A stretch of 64,000 nt of DNA from Oceanomicrobium pacificus (GCF_009833495.1 NZ_WUWG01000003.1:868001-932000); one strand, 5' to 3'. Counted from the first letter of the stretch, positions 25,767 to 34,764 are shown. The notes: a model not told the origin generated them from the letters alone. Program-made: numbers and translations.

Positions 25767-28148
25767 ATGGCCACGCAGACGGAACAGCTCAAGATCGTCG
25801 AACAGCGCCTGTTATGGCTGTCGCACTGGATGATCCATCATGCCAACCACCTGCGGCCGAAGGTCGACGGGATCAAGATCGGCGGGCATCAGGCCTCTTC
25901 GGCCTCGATGGTGTCGATCATGACGGCGCTCTATTTCTCCGCGCTCCGGCCGGAGGACCGTGTCGCGGTGAAGCCGCATGCAGCACCGGTGTTCCACGCG
26001 ATGCAATATCTGATGGGCAACCAGACGCTGGAAAAGATGAAAGCCTTTCGCGGTTTCGGCGGTGTGCAATCCTATCCGAGCCGCACCAAGGATATCGACG
26101 ATGTGGATTTTTCCACCGGATCGGTCGGGCTGGGCGTTGCCATCACCTCATTCGCGTCGCTGGTGCAGGACTATATTCATGCGAAATCCTGGGGACCGGA
26201 CGCGCCGCTCGGCCGGATGGTGGCGCTGGTCGGTGACGCGGAACTTGACGAGGGCAATGTCTATGAGGCCCTGCAGGAGGGCTGGAAGAACGACCTGCGC
26301 AACTGCTGGTGGGTCATCGACTATAACCGCCAGTCGCTCGACGGAATCGTGCGAGAGGGCCTTTTCGCACGGATCGAGAAAATCTTCGACGCGTTCGGAT
26401 GGGACGTGGTTCGGGTCAAATATGGCAGCCTTCAGAGGGCCGCCTTCGAGGAGCCGGGCGGCCCTGCCCTGCGCGACTGGATCGACGCTTGCCCCAATCA
26501 GGACTATGCGGCGCTCACCTTCATGGGCGGCGCCGTATGGCGGCAGCGGCTGATGGACGATCTGGGCGATCAGGGCGCGGTCAGCGCGCTCATCGAGCGG
26601 CGCAGCGACGCGGAGCTTGCCGCGCTGATGGAAAATCTCGGCGGCAACTGCGTGGAGACGATGGCCGAGACCTTCGCCGCCATCGACCATGACCGGCCGA
26701 CCTGCTTCCTTGCCTATACGGTCAAGGGCTGGGGCACGCCGATTGCCGGCCATAAGGACAATCACGGCGGGCTGATGAACCGCACGCAATTCGCCGACTG
26801 GCAGGCCCATATGGGTGTGCCCGAAGGGGCCGAATGGGACCCGATGGCGGGCGTGGCCGATCCGGCATCGCTGCGCGACTTCCTGTCAACGGTGCCCTTC
26901 TTCGCCCATGGTCCCCGCCGCTATCAGGACGCAAAGCTGCCGGTGCCGCCGATTGCCGTCGACAGCGCGCGGGAGGTCTCGACCCAAGCGGCTTTCGGCA
27001 GGATCCTCGACGATCTGTCGAAAGGCGACAGCCCGCTTGCCGCCCGCATCCTGACCACATCGCCCGATGTGACCGGCACCACCAGCCTCGGCCCCTGGGT
27101 GAACCGGCGCAAGCTTTTCGCGCGCACCGAACAGGCGGATGCGTTCATCGAGCACCGCATCCCGTCGACGGCCAAATGGGAGTTCACACCGGACGGGCAG
27201 CATATCGAACTTGGCATTGCCGAGATGAACCTGATGCTGCTTCTCGGCGCGGCCGGCCTGTCCCATTCGCTCTTCGGCAAGCGGCTCATACCCGTCGGCA
27301 CCGTCTACGACCCGTTCGTGTCCCGCGGGCTCGATGCGCTCAACTATGCCTGTTATCAGGATGCGCGCTTCCTGCTGGTCGGCACGCCGTCCGGCGTAAC
27401 CCTGGCGCCCGAAGGCGGGGCACACCAGTCGGTCGGCACGCCGCTCATCGGCATGAGCCAGGACGGGCTCGCGGCCTTCGAACCGGCATTCGCCGACGAA
27501 CTCGCCGTGATCATGGAATGGGCCTTCGACTATCTTCAACGCGACGGCGAAGGCGATCCGGACGAGCGCACATGGCTGCGCGACGAGACCGGCGGATCGG
27601 TCTATCTGCGCCTGACGACGAACCCGATCGAGCAGCCGGGCAAGCGTGTGGACGAGGATTTCCGACAGGGCGCGATCGACGGCGCCTACTGGCTGCGCAA
27701 ACCCGGCCCGAACGCGGATCTGGTGATCGCCTATCAGGGTGCGGTCGCGCCCGAAGCGATCCGTGCTGCGGGCCGGATCGGGGAAAGCCGCCGCGACATC
27801 GGCGTGCTGGCGGTCACATCAGCCGACCGGCTGAACGCGGGCTGGACGGCGGCACAACGTGCCCGGTCCCGCGGACATGCGGGTGCGCAGTCCCATATCG
27901 AGCGGCTGATGGCGGATCTGCCGCCGCATTGCCGGATCATAACCGTCATCGACGGCCACCCGGCGACCCTGTCCTGGATCGGCGCGGTCGGCGGGCACCG
28001 GACGATCCCGCTCGGTGTCGAGCATTTCGGGCAGACGGGCACGATCGGCGACCTTTACCGGCATCACGGGGTGGATGCGGACACGATCATCGCCAAGGTG
28101 GCGGCGCTGACACCAGGCAAGGCCCTGCGCAGCGGGACGCCTGTCTAG
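25767..28148 (+). CDS. Transketolase-like / pyruvate dehydrogenase E1-type ThDP enzyme
   Basis: 793 residues. The thiamine diphosphate motif is VGDAELDEGNVYEALQEGW followed by CWWVIDYNRQSLDG. Earlier, DFSTGSVGLGVAI and HPVG-type HQASSASMVSIMTALYF fit the N-terminal pyrimidine-binding half. The C-terminal half has a transketolase pyrimidine domain (ELGIAEMNLMLLLGAAG, VGTVYDPFV). The single-chain layout resembles homodimeric PDH E1 (AceE), but about 100 residues shorter. A strong GGGAGG site precedes the ATG. No E2 or E3 genes are next to it, so activity (PDH or other 2-oxoacid decarboxylation) cannot be fixed from context. Confidence 0.8.
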   Translation: MATQTEQLKIVEQRLLWLSHWMIHHANHLRPKVDGIKIGGHQASSASMVSIMTALYFSALRPEDRVAVKPHAAPVFHAMQYLMGNQTLEKMKAFRGFGGVQSYPSRTKDIDDVDFSTGSVGLGVAITSFASLVQDYIHAKSWGPDAPLGRMVALVGDAELDEGNVYEALQEGWKNDLRNCWWVIDYNRQSLDGIVREGLFARIEKIFDAFGWDVVRVKYGSLQRAAFEEPGGPALRDWIDACPNQDYAALTFMGGAVWRQRLMDDLGDQGAVSALIERRSDAELAALMENLGGNCVETMAETFAAIDHDRPTCFLAYTVKGWGTPIAGHKDNHGGLMNRTQFADWQAHMGVPEGAEWDPMAGVADPASLRDFLSTVPFFAHGPRRYQDAKLPVPPIAVDSAREVSTQAAFGRILDDLSKGDSPLAARILTTSPDVTGTTSLGPWVNRRKLFARTEQADAFIEHRIPSTAKWEFTPDGQHIELGIAEMNLMLLLGAAGLSHSLFGKRLIPVGTVYDPFVSRGLDALNYACYQDARFLLVGTPSGVTLAPEGGAHQSVGTPLIGMSQDGLAAFEPAFADELAVIMEWAFDYLQRDGEGDPDERTWLRDETGGSVYLRLTTNPIEQPGKRVDEDFRQGAIDGAYWLRKPGPNADLVIAYQGAVAPEAIRAAGRIGESRRDIGVLAVTSADRLNAGWTAAQRARSRGHAGAQSHIERLMADLPPHCRIITVIDGHPATLSWIGAVGGHRTIPLGVEHFGQTGTIGDLYRHHGVDADTIIAKVAALTPGKALRSGTPV

Positions 28149-28175
28149 GCGCCCCGCGCATCCCGCGCCCGTCGG

Positions 28176-28997
28176 TCAGAAGAACATTGAAATGCCAAAC
28201 TTCAACTGGCTGTCCGGCCCGCCCAGCGGCGAACGTTCCAGCGCATAATAGCCGAGGCTGAGATCGAGCGCCGTGCCGGTCTCCTCGTTCAGAACCGTAG
28301 TCTTGCCGACCGTCAGCCCGAGCGGGACGGACCAGGGTTCGGCATCCTTCTCCGCAGACCAGTTGTAGGAGAGCAGGTTGTTATAGCCTGCATACCAGCC
28401 GCCGCCGAACCCGTAGATCACGATCGGCTGCAGGATCGTGACGGAGAAATCATCCTCCCCCCACATATGGCCGACAAGGCCGCCCCAGGACAGATCGCCG
28501 GTCTGGCCGAACATGACGAAGGCCGGCCCGGCGCCCCAGCCCGCACCGGCCAGCGCATCATCGCTGCGGGTCGGCAACGATACCTGCACGCCGTAGCCGA
28601 GCGCGATGCCGCTCGCGCCGGGCGTCGGCGCATAGAAAGCCTGCACCGTGCTGTCGCCGATGCCCCATGTCAGCTCCGTGGCCGGCGACGGTGTCGGGAT
28701 CGAGGGCGGCAGCGATGCGGCCTGCTGCACACCCTGAATGGGAACGATGCCGCGCAGCACGAGGTTCGCATCCCCCAGCGGCACCGAATAGACGGGCTGG
28801 AGCTGGAAATTGTAGCTGTCCTCCTCCTCGGTTCCGGTGCGATAGGCAATGGTGTTGTCGGTCATGAGCGCTTTGGTGTCGGCGAGCGGATTGGCCGCCT
28901 TGCGCGCGGCAAGGCAGGCCGCGTCGCAGGCCAGTGCCGCGCCGGCGAAAAAGCTCGCCACCATGGTGAGCGATGCTGTCGTGAGTGTCTGGTTCAT
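28176..28997 (-). CDS. Outer-membrane transporter-like protein (phenol MetA-pathway family)
   Basis: About 273 residues from the ATG at 28997, which follows GAGGGGACC. The signal peptide runs MNQTLTTASLTMVASFFAGAALA-type to near residue 24. The mature part is rich in beta-strand alternation (GYGVQVSLPTRSDD, LVGHMWGEDDFSVTIL) and ends in a terminal phenylalanine, FGISMFF. It resembles the channel proteins of PF13557. Such proteins are outer-membrane channels for hydrophobic compounds. It is convergent with the transketolase-like gene. Confidence 0.75.
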   Translation of the reverse strand: MNQTLTTASLTMVASFFAGAALACDAACLAARKAANPLADTKALMTDNTIAYRTGTEEEDSYNFQLQPVYSVPLGDANLVLRGIVPIQGVQQAASLPPSIPTPSPATELTWGIGDSTVQAFYAPTPGASGIALGYGVQVSLPTRSDDALAGAGWGAGPAFVMFGQTGDLSWGGLVGHMWGEDDFSVTILQPIVIYGFGGGWYAGYNNLLSYNWSAEKDAEPWSVPLGLTVGKTTVLNEETGTALDLSLGYYALERSPLGGPDSQLKFGISMFF

Positions 28998-29061
28998 GCC
29001 GGTCCCCTCCCCCGTCCTTCGCGTGGCCAGCCGTTGCACCGGCCACAGGTTTCCCAAGTGC

Positions 29062-29277
29062 TCACATCCCGTCACGGTGGGTGAATTCACTGTTCGGCAT
29101 CGTCCCCGCTACAAGCGCTTCCTCGATCATGTTCCCGGGATCGTTGTCGCGCAAGGTCTTCTGCCAGATCGCAAGATCGGCAGTTGTCCCGGCCTCCAGC
29201 GACCCGATCACATCCTTGATGCTCGTTTGACAGGCGGTAACACGCGTCCAGTGAACCGGCGAATTGTCAGGTCTCAC
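29062..29277 (-). pseudogene. C-terminal remnant of an amidohydrolase
   Basis: The minus-strand frame encodes about 70 residues with SIKDVIGSLEAGTTADLAIW followed by KTLRDNDPGNMIEEALVAG. This matches the conserved terminal beta sandwich of amidohydrolases (I-G-S-L/I-x-x-G-x-x-A-D-hydrophobic). The metal-binding catalytic barrel that should precede it is absent upstream. It is therefore a gene fragment left by deletion or insertion, with no sign of its own start. It lies between the outer-membrane channel gene and a GC-rich hairpin. Confidence 0.65.
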
Positions 29278-29375
29278 CCTTCCTCAGGGAGAGTTGCCCG
29301 AGACGTCTCGACTGTCGTCCGCCACGCGGCGCAACGGGGCGGGACCCGCATGGGCGCCCGCCCCGGCGCCCTGAC

Positions 29376-29427
29376 CCTTGCCTCAAGGCCGGGGGCGCGG
29401 CCCCCGCGTGGTGCTCTGGGGGCAAGG
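29376..29427. repeat. Nested GC-rich hairpin
   Basis: An outer stem CCTTGCCTC (29376-29384) pairs with GGGGGCAAGG (29418-29427). Within it lies a 7-bp hairpin CGGGGGC-GCG-GCCCCCG (29390-29406). It may form a stable RNA cruciform-like structure or terminator, though no U run follows. It lies between the amidohydrolase remnant and the small lipoprotein. Confidence 0.45.
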
Positions 29428-29616
29428 TAAAGTTAACGTAAAGGGAAACTCTGTCAAATCCGGACCAGCGGGGATCACCTGCCGCGCGCCTTCGCGCAGC
29501 TATGCGCGGTGGTCCGAATGCATCAGGTCTGCGTGAACTGTCGTGCAGAGCTTGCATTTGCATGCCCGACGCTTGAGGGTTATGGCAATATTCGCCTGCA
29601 ATATGGGGAATTGCTT

Positions 29617-29895
29617 ATGAAAATCTATTTTGCTGCTGCCGCGACGTGCCTGCTGGGCGCCTGCACCACCGGAAATGTCGGCTCGGATCTTGCCGATATC
29701 GAGGAAGGTGCGCCGGTCCCCGAAGAGGTGCTGGCCGTGGCCGCACCCTATCAGGACCTGAGCGCCGTGATCCTGCGGCCCGAGGATGGCTGTTTCTGGT
29801 ACCGCTATGTCGGTCCGGTGGAAACGACCCTCCTGCCGCTGCGCACCACGGCCGGGCGCCATATCTGCACCCGGTCGCAGTCGGTTACGAGTTGA
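29617..29895 (+). CDS. Small lipoprotein
   Basis: About 92 residues. The signal peptide ends in a lipobox, LLGAC, with the modified cysteine near residue 16. The mature part has two further cysteines, C64-like in EDGCFWYRY and one in HICTRS, that may form a disulfide. GGGGAA lies before the ATG. There is no recognised domain, and the product is likely anchored to the outer membrane. It is convergent with the L,D-transpeptidase gene, with 3 bases between the stops. Small peptidoglycan-associated or envelope stress lipoproteins look alike. Confidence 0.75.
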   Translation: MKIYFAAAATCLLGACTTGNVGSDLADIEEGAPVPEEVLAVAAPYQDLSAVILRPEDGCFWYRYVGPVETTLLPLRTTAGRHICTRSQSVTS

Positions 29896-29898
29896 CCC

Positions 29899-30612
29899 CT
29901 AGCCCCGCCCGATATTGTCTTCCGGCGGGTAGAGATAGGCGGTCGATCCGGTCGACACACGGTCATAGAGCCCGTTGATATGGGCCATCACCATGCGCAC
30001 GCAGCCGGAGCTGGCGCGCCCGCCGATCGAGCGTGCATAGGGCGTGCCGTGAATCCGCAAATATGTGTCGCGCCCGCCCGAATAGAGGTAGAAGGCGCGG
30101 GATCCGAGCGGGTTGCTCGGGCCGCCATCCATCCCGTTTTCATACTGTTTGTACACTTCGGGCTCGCGCCGGATCATGTTGGCCGTCGGCGTCCAGGTGG
30201 GCCAGCGCGCCTTGCGCCCGATCCGGTAGGTTCCGGGCTCGTAGAGGTTCCCCTTGGCAATCGCCACGCCGTAGCGCATCGCCGTCCCGTCGCCGTTGAT
30301 ATAGTAGATGTAGCGCGCCACGGCATCCACGTGCAGGTCACCTGCCCGCAGGCTCGGGCGGGCCTCGACCAGATTTGCCAGGAAGCGCGGGTGAATCCCC
30401 CACGGGTTGGAGGTGGCCGGATCATAATTGGCCGGCGTGACCATCGAATCCCAGCGCGGCCAGTTGTTCGGATTGCTGACCGGGCCGCGGGCCGGTGCCG
30501 CAGGCGGCTCGACGGTGGGCAACACGGTATCCTGCTGGGCCAGAGCAGGCCCCGCGATCGGTCCGGAAAACAGCGCCGCACTCGTCACAATGAAATGGCG
30601 TCTCGTGAGCAT
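29899..30612 (-). CDS. L,D-transpeptidase (YkuD)
   Basis: About 237 residues. A twin-arginine-like start LTRRHFIVTSAALF is followed by a signal region ending in ALAQQ. The YkuD domain ends with the catalytic motif IHGTPYARSIG-x-SSGCVRM, including the nucleophilic cysteine. These enzymes form 3-3 crosslinks in peptidoglycan or attach lipoproteins to it. Three close ATGs (30612, 30618, 30621) are possible; GGAAGGG upstream suits 30612 or 30618. It is convergent with the small lipoprotein gene. Confidence 0.88.
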   Translation of the reverse strand: MLTRRHFIVTSAALFSGPIAGPALAQQDTVLPTVEPPAAPARGPVSNPNNWPRWDSMVTPANYDPATSNPWGIHPRFLANLVEARPSLRAGDLHVDAVARYIYYINGDGTAMRYGVAIAKGNLYEPGTYRIGRKARWPTWTPTANMIRREPEVYKQYENGMDGGPSNPLGSRAFYLYSGGRDTYLRIHGTPYARSIGGRASSGCVRMVMAHINGLYDRVSTGSTAYLYPPEDNIGRG

Positions 30613-31127
30613 GAGCATCATCCCTTCCACAACAAGGCGCCCCGAGCAGACGGGCGCCAGACAAACATCCATTATTGCATATCCGCCCCCGGGGGCAGCC
30701 AGTCACAAACCTGTGCGCACCGGACCGTGTTCCATATGCCGCAGGGTCATGCAGGTGGATTTTTCGTCATTTGGCGGCCCAAACGGGTGACTGACCCCAC
30801 GGAAGGTATGCCGGTCGCGATCAACGGCCAGATATGCACCCGCCGGCGAAAGCGTTGACTTCGCGCCACAAATATTCCGGCACTCAACCGCACCTTGAAA
30901 ACAAGGCAGAAGATGGCAGGTTTGCCGCAATTCTCCTCCATTTAATCGACATTTTAACAGAATCTTAATGTTTAAGGATTCGCAGGATCAAACCTTCGCG
31001 CGAAACCTCTGCGATTCTGACCCGCCGCCCTCTGTATCGGCCGCGGTGTCAGGGCCAAAAAATCACAGGGTGGGGTGGGACAAAGCCGGGGGAAGATCAC
31101 CTACTCACTACTATTGCAGGACTGACA
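30613..31127. other. Divergent regulatory region upstream of the collagen-like gene
   Basis: About 515 bases between divergent genes. It is AT-rich around 30930-30990, a likely regulatory zone. No ORF with support was found. No strong promoter pair is evident: a TTGACT near 30857 has no -10 at the right distance. Confidence 0.45.
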
Positions 31128-31796
31128 ATGCAGTTTACCAAGTATGCCGTCGCGGCCGCGTTTCTGGCTGCCCTTTCCTTCGGCGCGGCAGCCGAAGCCA
31201 AGGTTCGCCTCACGTCCATGGGGCTTTCCGATGACGGCGCCGTTTGGCGTATCCGTAACGAAGATCCCGAGGTCAAGACGATCCGCTTCCAGCAGGTCGG
31301 CGGCAGCTTCTCCCGCGTCTATCAGGTCAACCCGGGCGAGGAAATCCTCGTCACCGGTCCGGCCGGCACGGCGAAGCTCATCAATGTCGATACCAACCGG
31401 CAGGAAGATGTGAAAGCCTCCGGCTCGCACAACTACACGCCCCCGGCCCCGATCGTGGGTGCCCAGGGCGTGCAAGGTGCGCAAGGTGCGCAAGGCGCGC
31501 AGGGTGTCCAGGGCGTTCAGGGCCCGGCCGGCGCGGACGGCAAGGATGCCGACATGACACAGGTCTGGTCGAACCGTGACGGGATTGCCGGTGTGGCCGC
31601 TCTGGCCGCGATCCAGCAGAACCCGCATGCGGACGGGATCCAGGTCTCGCTCGGCGCCGGATCCTGGGACGGGGCCGCAGGCACCGCCTTCGTCGTTGGT
31701 ACGAAATTTGCCGACAGCCTTTATGGCAATGTCGGCGTGATCTCGGCCGGCGGCAAGGTCGGCGGCGCGATTTCCGTCACCTACACGTTCAACTGA
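31128..31796 (+). CDS. Collagen-like, YadA-anchor-type surface protein
   Basis: 222 residues. The signal peptide runs to about 24, cleaved after AAAEA. A globular region covers 25-110. A collagen-like stretch of ten G-x-y triplets (residues 111-140, GAQ, GVQ, GPA and similar) follows. The last about 70 residues (151-222: IAGVAALAAIQQNPH, VSLGAGSWDGAAG, VGGAISVTYTF) resemble the trimeric YadA-like membrane anchor. The inferred role is a trimeric surface adhesin or fibre. AGGA precedes the ATG. A strong terminator follows, so it is probably monocistronic. Confidence 0.8.
   Translation: MQFTKYAVAAAFLAALSFGAAAEAKVRLTSMGLSDDGAVWRIRNEDPEVKTIRFQQVGGSFSRVYQVNPGEEILVTGPAGTAKLINVDTNRQEDVKASGSHNYTPPAPIVGAQGVQGAQGAQGAQGVQGVQGPAGADGKDADMTQVWSNRDGIAGVAALAAIQQNPHADGIQVSLGAGSWDGAAGTAFVVGTKFADSLYGNVGVISAGGKVGGAISVTYTFN
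31458..31547 (+). repeat. Tandem 9-bp repeats coding for collagen-like triplets
   Basis: Ten G-x-y triplets are coded by near-identical 9-bp units (GGTGCGCAA and variants). Slippage could change fibre length in phase, so repeat number may vary between strains. Confidence 0.7.
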
Positions 31797-31838
31797 ACGT
31801 CACGACAGACCGGTCGGCCCCCACACGACCGGAAGCAG

Positions 31839-31862
31839 GAGGCCCGGAGACGGGCCTCTTTT
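31839..31862 (+). terminator. Intrinsic terminator of the collagen-like gene
   Basis: GAGGCCCG (31839-31846), loop GAGA, CGGGCCTC (31851-31858), then TTTT. An 8-bp stem with U run directly after the stop of the collagen-like gene. Confidence 0.85.
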
Positions 31863-31936
31863 ATTGTCGGGACCCAATGCACGAACACGCCACGCAGCCG
31901 CGCCGCAATCAGGGCCGCTGCGATCCCTTCTAATAC

Positions 31937-32557
31937 CTATTCGATCGTCACGCCGAGCGTGTATTCCGCCGCCCCGTCGCCGCGGTTGATGACCTCGACC
32001 ACATGGTCGCCGGACTGCCAGAGCTGCCCGCGATAGTCCTGCCCCGCCGGCACCATGTCGAGAAGGAACGTCTCGTCTGGATTGAAGATCTGGTAGGACA
32101 GCCCGCCACCGGTGCCGGACAGGTTCACATCGAGAAACTGCCCGTCCTTCGCCCCGAGCAGGTAGCGTTTCGACGCGCCGGCCGCGAGCGTGCCGGTGAG
32201 GGTCGCGCCGCTTGTGCCGGCCGCGAAACGGACCTGTTCCTCCGACACCATGTCCCCCGACGCGCCGGCCATCGCACCCGCCCCGTCGTCGGCAGCCTCC
32301 GCGACAGCCAGTTCACCGACCGCCCCGTCGCTATAACCGATGCAGCGCCAGAGCGTGCCGCCCGCATCGCGCAGCATCACCAGCGTGCCGGCCTCGGAAA
32401 ATTCCGAACTGACCACGGTGCCGCTCTGCCCGTCGGGTCCGCCGACGGTGCGCAACTGGTCGATACATCCGTCGATCGCCTCTTGCTCGGCCGCAGGTGC
32501 GGGCGACGCGAGGGCCAGAAAAGCGGCGGGCAGGCAGAGAGTAGCAAGACGTGTCAT
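31937..32557 (-). CDS. Secreted protein with C-terminal PPC-like domain
   Basis: About 206 residues from the ATG at 32557, preceded by a strong AGGAGG. The signal peptide ends near SPAPAA (residue 22). The middle shows a compact cysteine-containing domain (IDGCIDQL and LWRCIGYS). The C-terminal part resembles a bacterial pre-peptidase beta-sandwich (DVNLSGTGGGLSYQIF, GQLWQSGDHVVEVIN). PPC-type domains are common in exported proteins. The function is unknown. It is divergent from the metallopeptidase gene. Confidence 0.7.
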   Translation of the reverse strand: MTRLATLCLPAAFLALASPAPAAEQEAIDGCIDQLRTVGGPDGQSGTVVSSEFSEAGTLVMLRDAGGTLWRCIGYSDGAVGELAVAEAADDGAGAMAGASGDMVSEEQVRFAAGTSGATLTGTLAAGASKRYLLGAKDGQFLDVNLSGTGGGLSYQIFNPDETFLLDMVPAGQDYRGQLWQSGDHVVEVINRGDGAAEYTLGVTIE

Positions 32558-32804
32558 TCTATCCTCCTGTTGCTGGCAGGTGCGCAAGCAGACCTGCAAA
32601 TGGGTTACCGTCGTTCAAGACTGCGCAAAGGCGGCTGGTCGATCAACTCTTTCCTGCCGGTCGGGCGCACCGCGTTGGAACGATTGCCGCCGCCTCGCGG
32701 TTCACTTCATGACGGCGTGCGGTTGGCGTGCTAGGCTTTGCGGGCATTCCGCCTTGCCTGTCGACCGGTCCGGCCCGTCTATCGGCCGCAAGAGGGAGAA
32801 GATC

Positions 32805-33650
32805 ATGCAGTGGAGAGGACGCCGCGGCAGCCGCAATATCGAGGACCGGCGCGGCCGGCGTGGCGGCGGCATGGCCGTGGGCGGCGGCGGGATCGGGCTC
32901 ATCCTGCTGCTCATCGTCGGGTGGTTTTTCGGCGTCGACATGACGCCCTTCGTCAGCCAGACCGGGACCGCACCCCAGCAAACCGGAGAGATGAGCGCGG
33001 CCGACCGCGAGGCCGGGGCCTTCGTCTCGGTGGTGCTCGCCGACACGGAAACGATCTGGTCCGCGATCTTCCAGCAGGAGCTTGGCCGCAGCTACACGCC
33101 GCCGGTGCTCGTCCTCTACAGCGGGGTCACCGGATCGCCCTGCGGCGGCGCATCGGGCGCGACGGGCCCCTTCTACTGCCCGCTCGACCGCAAGATCTAT
33201 CTCGACACGGATTTCTTCGTGACCATGCAGCGCCAGCTTGGCGCGGGCGGCGATTTCGCGGCGGCCTATGTGGTCGCGCACGAAGTCGCGCATCATGTGC
33301 AGGACGAACTGGGCATCCTCGGTCAGGTCAACCGCGTGCGGGCGCAGGCGAGCGCGGCGGAATCGAACGCGCTGTCGATCCGGATCGAGTTGCAGGCGGA
33401 TTGTTTCTCCGGCATCTGGGCGCGCTATGCGGACGAGGCGCTCGGCACGCTCGATCCGGGCGACGTCGCCGAGGCGATGAACGCCGCGAAGCAGATCGGC
33501 GACGATATGCTCCAGCGCAATGCCGGCCGTGTGCCGATGCCGCACACATTCACCCATGGCACGAGTGCGCAACGCCAGCGCTGGTTCGCCACCGGCTACC
33601 AGACGGGCGCGCTCGACCAGTGCGACACGTTCGGGACCGACGCGCTCTAA
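32805..33650 (+). CDS. Membrane-bound neutral zinc metallopeptidase (YpfJ-like)
   Basis: 281 residues. One membrane helix follows an arginine-rich N terminus (GIGLILLLIVGWFFGV at about 29-45). The periplasmic domain has a zinc-binding HEVAHHVQ motif, an ASAAESNALSIR segment, and the family's ELQADCFSGIWA with a third glutamate/aspartate ligand. The family (YpfJ) is little characterised. GGGAG precedes the ATG at 32805; the frame further upstream is an artefact. It is convergent with the ABM-like gene. Confidence 0.87.
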   Translation: MQWRGRRGSRNIEDRRGRRGGGMAVGGGGIGLILLLIVGWFFGVDMTPFVSQTGTAPQQTGEMSAADREAGAFVSVVLADTETIWSAIFQQELGRSYTPPVLVLYSGVTGSPCGGASGATGPFYCPLDRKIYLDTDFFVTMQRQLGAGGDFAAAYVVAHEVAHHVQDELGILGQVNRVRAQASAAESNALSIRIELQADCFSGIWARYADEALGTLDPGDVAEAMNAAKQIGDDMLQRNAGRVPMPHTFTHGTSAQRQRWFATGYQTGALDQCDTFGTDAL

Positions 33651-33666
33651 CCTTGTTCCGGCGTCC

Positions 33667-33963
33667 TCACAGTGCGACCAGATCATAGTGGCGGATCGTC
33701 CGCCGCGCGACCATCTCGGCTTCGGCCGGGTCGATATGCGCCGCCTCGATATCCTCCCCTACAAAGGCTTGCAGCGAGTCCAGGTCGCGCCAGACCATCA
33801 CGAAACTGAAATGGCGCGGACTGTCATCGCGGGCCGCTCCGGGAAGCAGCATCTCCACCCCTCCTGTTGCCTGCATGAGCGGGATCGCCGTGTCGTGGAA
33901 AAAGCGCCGGAACGCGGCTTCCTTGCCGGGCCGGACTTCCACTTGAAAAATGCGCATGATCAT
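33667..33963 (-). CDS. ABM/NIPSNAP-like ferredoxin-fold protein
   Basis: 98 residues. The pattern IFQVEVRPGKEAAFRRFF with HFSFVMVWRDLDSLQAFVGE suggests a dimeric alpha-beta barrel of the antibiotic-biosynthesis-monooxygenase type. Such proteins act as small monooxygenases or stress-linked proteins. The ATG at 33963 is placed 8 bases after AAGGGG. It is convergent with the metallopeptidase gene and divergent from the transglycosylase. The substrate is unknown. Confidence 0.75.
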   Translation of the reverse strand: MIMRIFQVEVRPGKEAAFRRFFHDTAIPLMQATGGVEMLLPGAARDDSPRHFSFVMVWRDLDSLQAFVGEDIEAAHIDPAEAEMVARRTIRHYDLVAL

Positions 33964-34175
33964 GAGTGCCCCCTTCTCGCTCGGGCCGCACGGCCACATG
34001 CCGTCGCAATTGCCCCCGCAGCCAGTGTAGCAGATCGGCCCCGGTGCCCCGTTGGCGGCACCTTCCGGAGGGCAAACGGCATTGGCAGATTTCCGCTACC
34101 GCTTGCGCGTCCCTCTTGCGTCGAAGGCCGAACTCCGGTCCAATTCGGCCATCGAGCAATCAGGATTTCCGAGCC

Positions 34176-34655
34176 ATGAAGGCCATCCTCCGTCTTGCCG
34201 TGCCGCTGATGCTTCTTGCAGCCTGCAGCGCCGACACGGTCGAAGTGAGCCGCAGCCAGAGCCTCTATCCCGGTGAAACGCCGGAACTGCGCGCCCTTAT
34301 CAACGAATATGCTGATGTCTATGACGTGCCGCCCGAACTGGTGCATCGCGTCGTCCAGCGCGAGAGCGACTACCGCCCGAAAGCCCGCAACGGCCCCTAT
34401 TACGGGCTGATGCAGATCCTGCCCGCCACGGCGCGCAACATGGGGTTCGAGGGCAAGCCGAGCGACCTGCTCGATGCGGAAACCAACCTGCGCTATGCGG
34501 TAAAATATCTGCGCGGCGCCTGGATCGTGTCGGACGAACGGATGGACGAGGCTGTCATGTGGTATGCGCGCGGCTACTATTATGCCGCGCGGGACAAGTG
34601 CCTGCTCGTGGAAACCGGATTGCGGGAGCGGGAAGTGGCGCGCAAATGCCGCTGA
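34176..34655 (+). CDS. Lytic transglycosylase, lipoprotein type
   Basis: 159 residues. The lipobox LLAAC at about residue 17 marks a lipoprotein. The SLT domain follows: VVQRESDYRPKARN supplies the catalytic glutamate, and GLMQILPATARNMGF and DAETNLRYAVKYL are the conserved SLT segments. The product cleaves peptidoglycan glycan strands. It is a short member compared with MltC/Slt. It works in the same compartment as the L,D-transpeptidase. ATG at 34176; the upstream frame is an artefact. Confidence 0.87.
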   Translation: MKAILRLAVPLMLLAACSADTVEVSRSQSLYPGETPELRALINEYADVYDVPPELVHRVVQRESDYRPKARNGPYYGLMQILPATARNMGFEGKPSDLLDAETNLRYAVKYLRGAWIVSDERMDEAVMWYARGYYYAARDKCLLVETGLREREVARKCR

Positions 34656-34764
34656 CGCGCGACCTGCGACCTGACCGCACCGCCCCGCAAATACGCGCCC
34701 GATAAGGGAACCCCGGCCTGCAAAACTCTGTTATCCTTACCGAACCAACGGTGAAGGAGCGGAC

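Noticed and set aside
30856-30880. TTGACT promoter candidate upstream of the collagen-like gene
   Set aside because: No -10 element at 16-18 bases; also far from the gene start.
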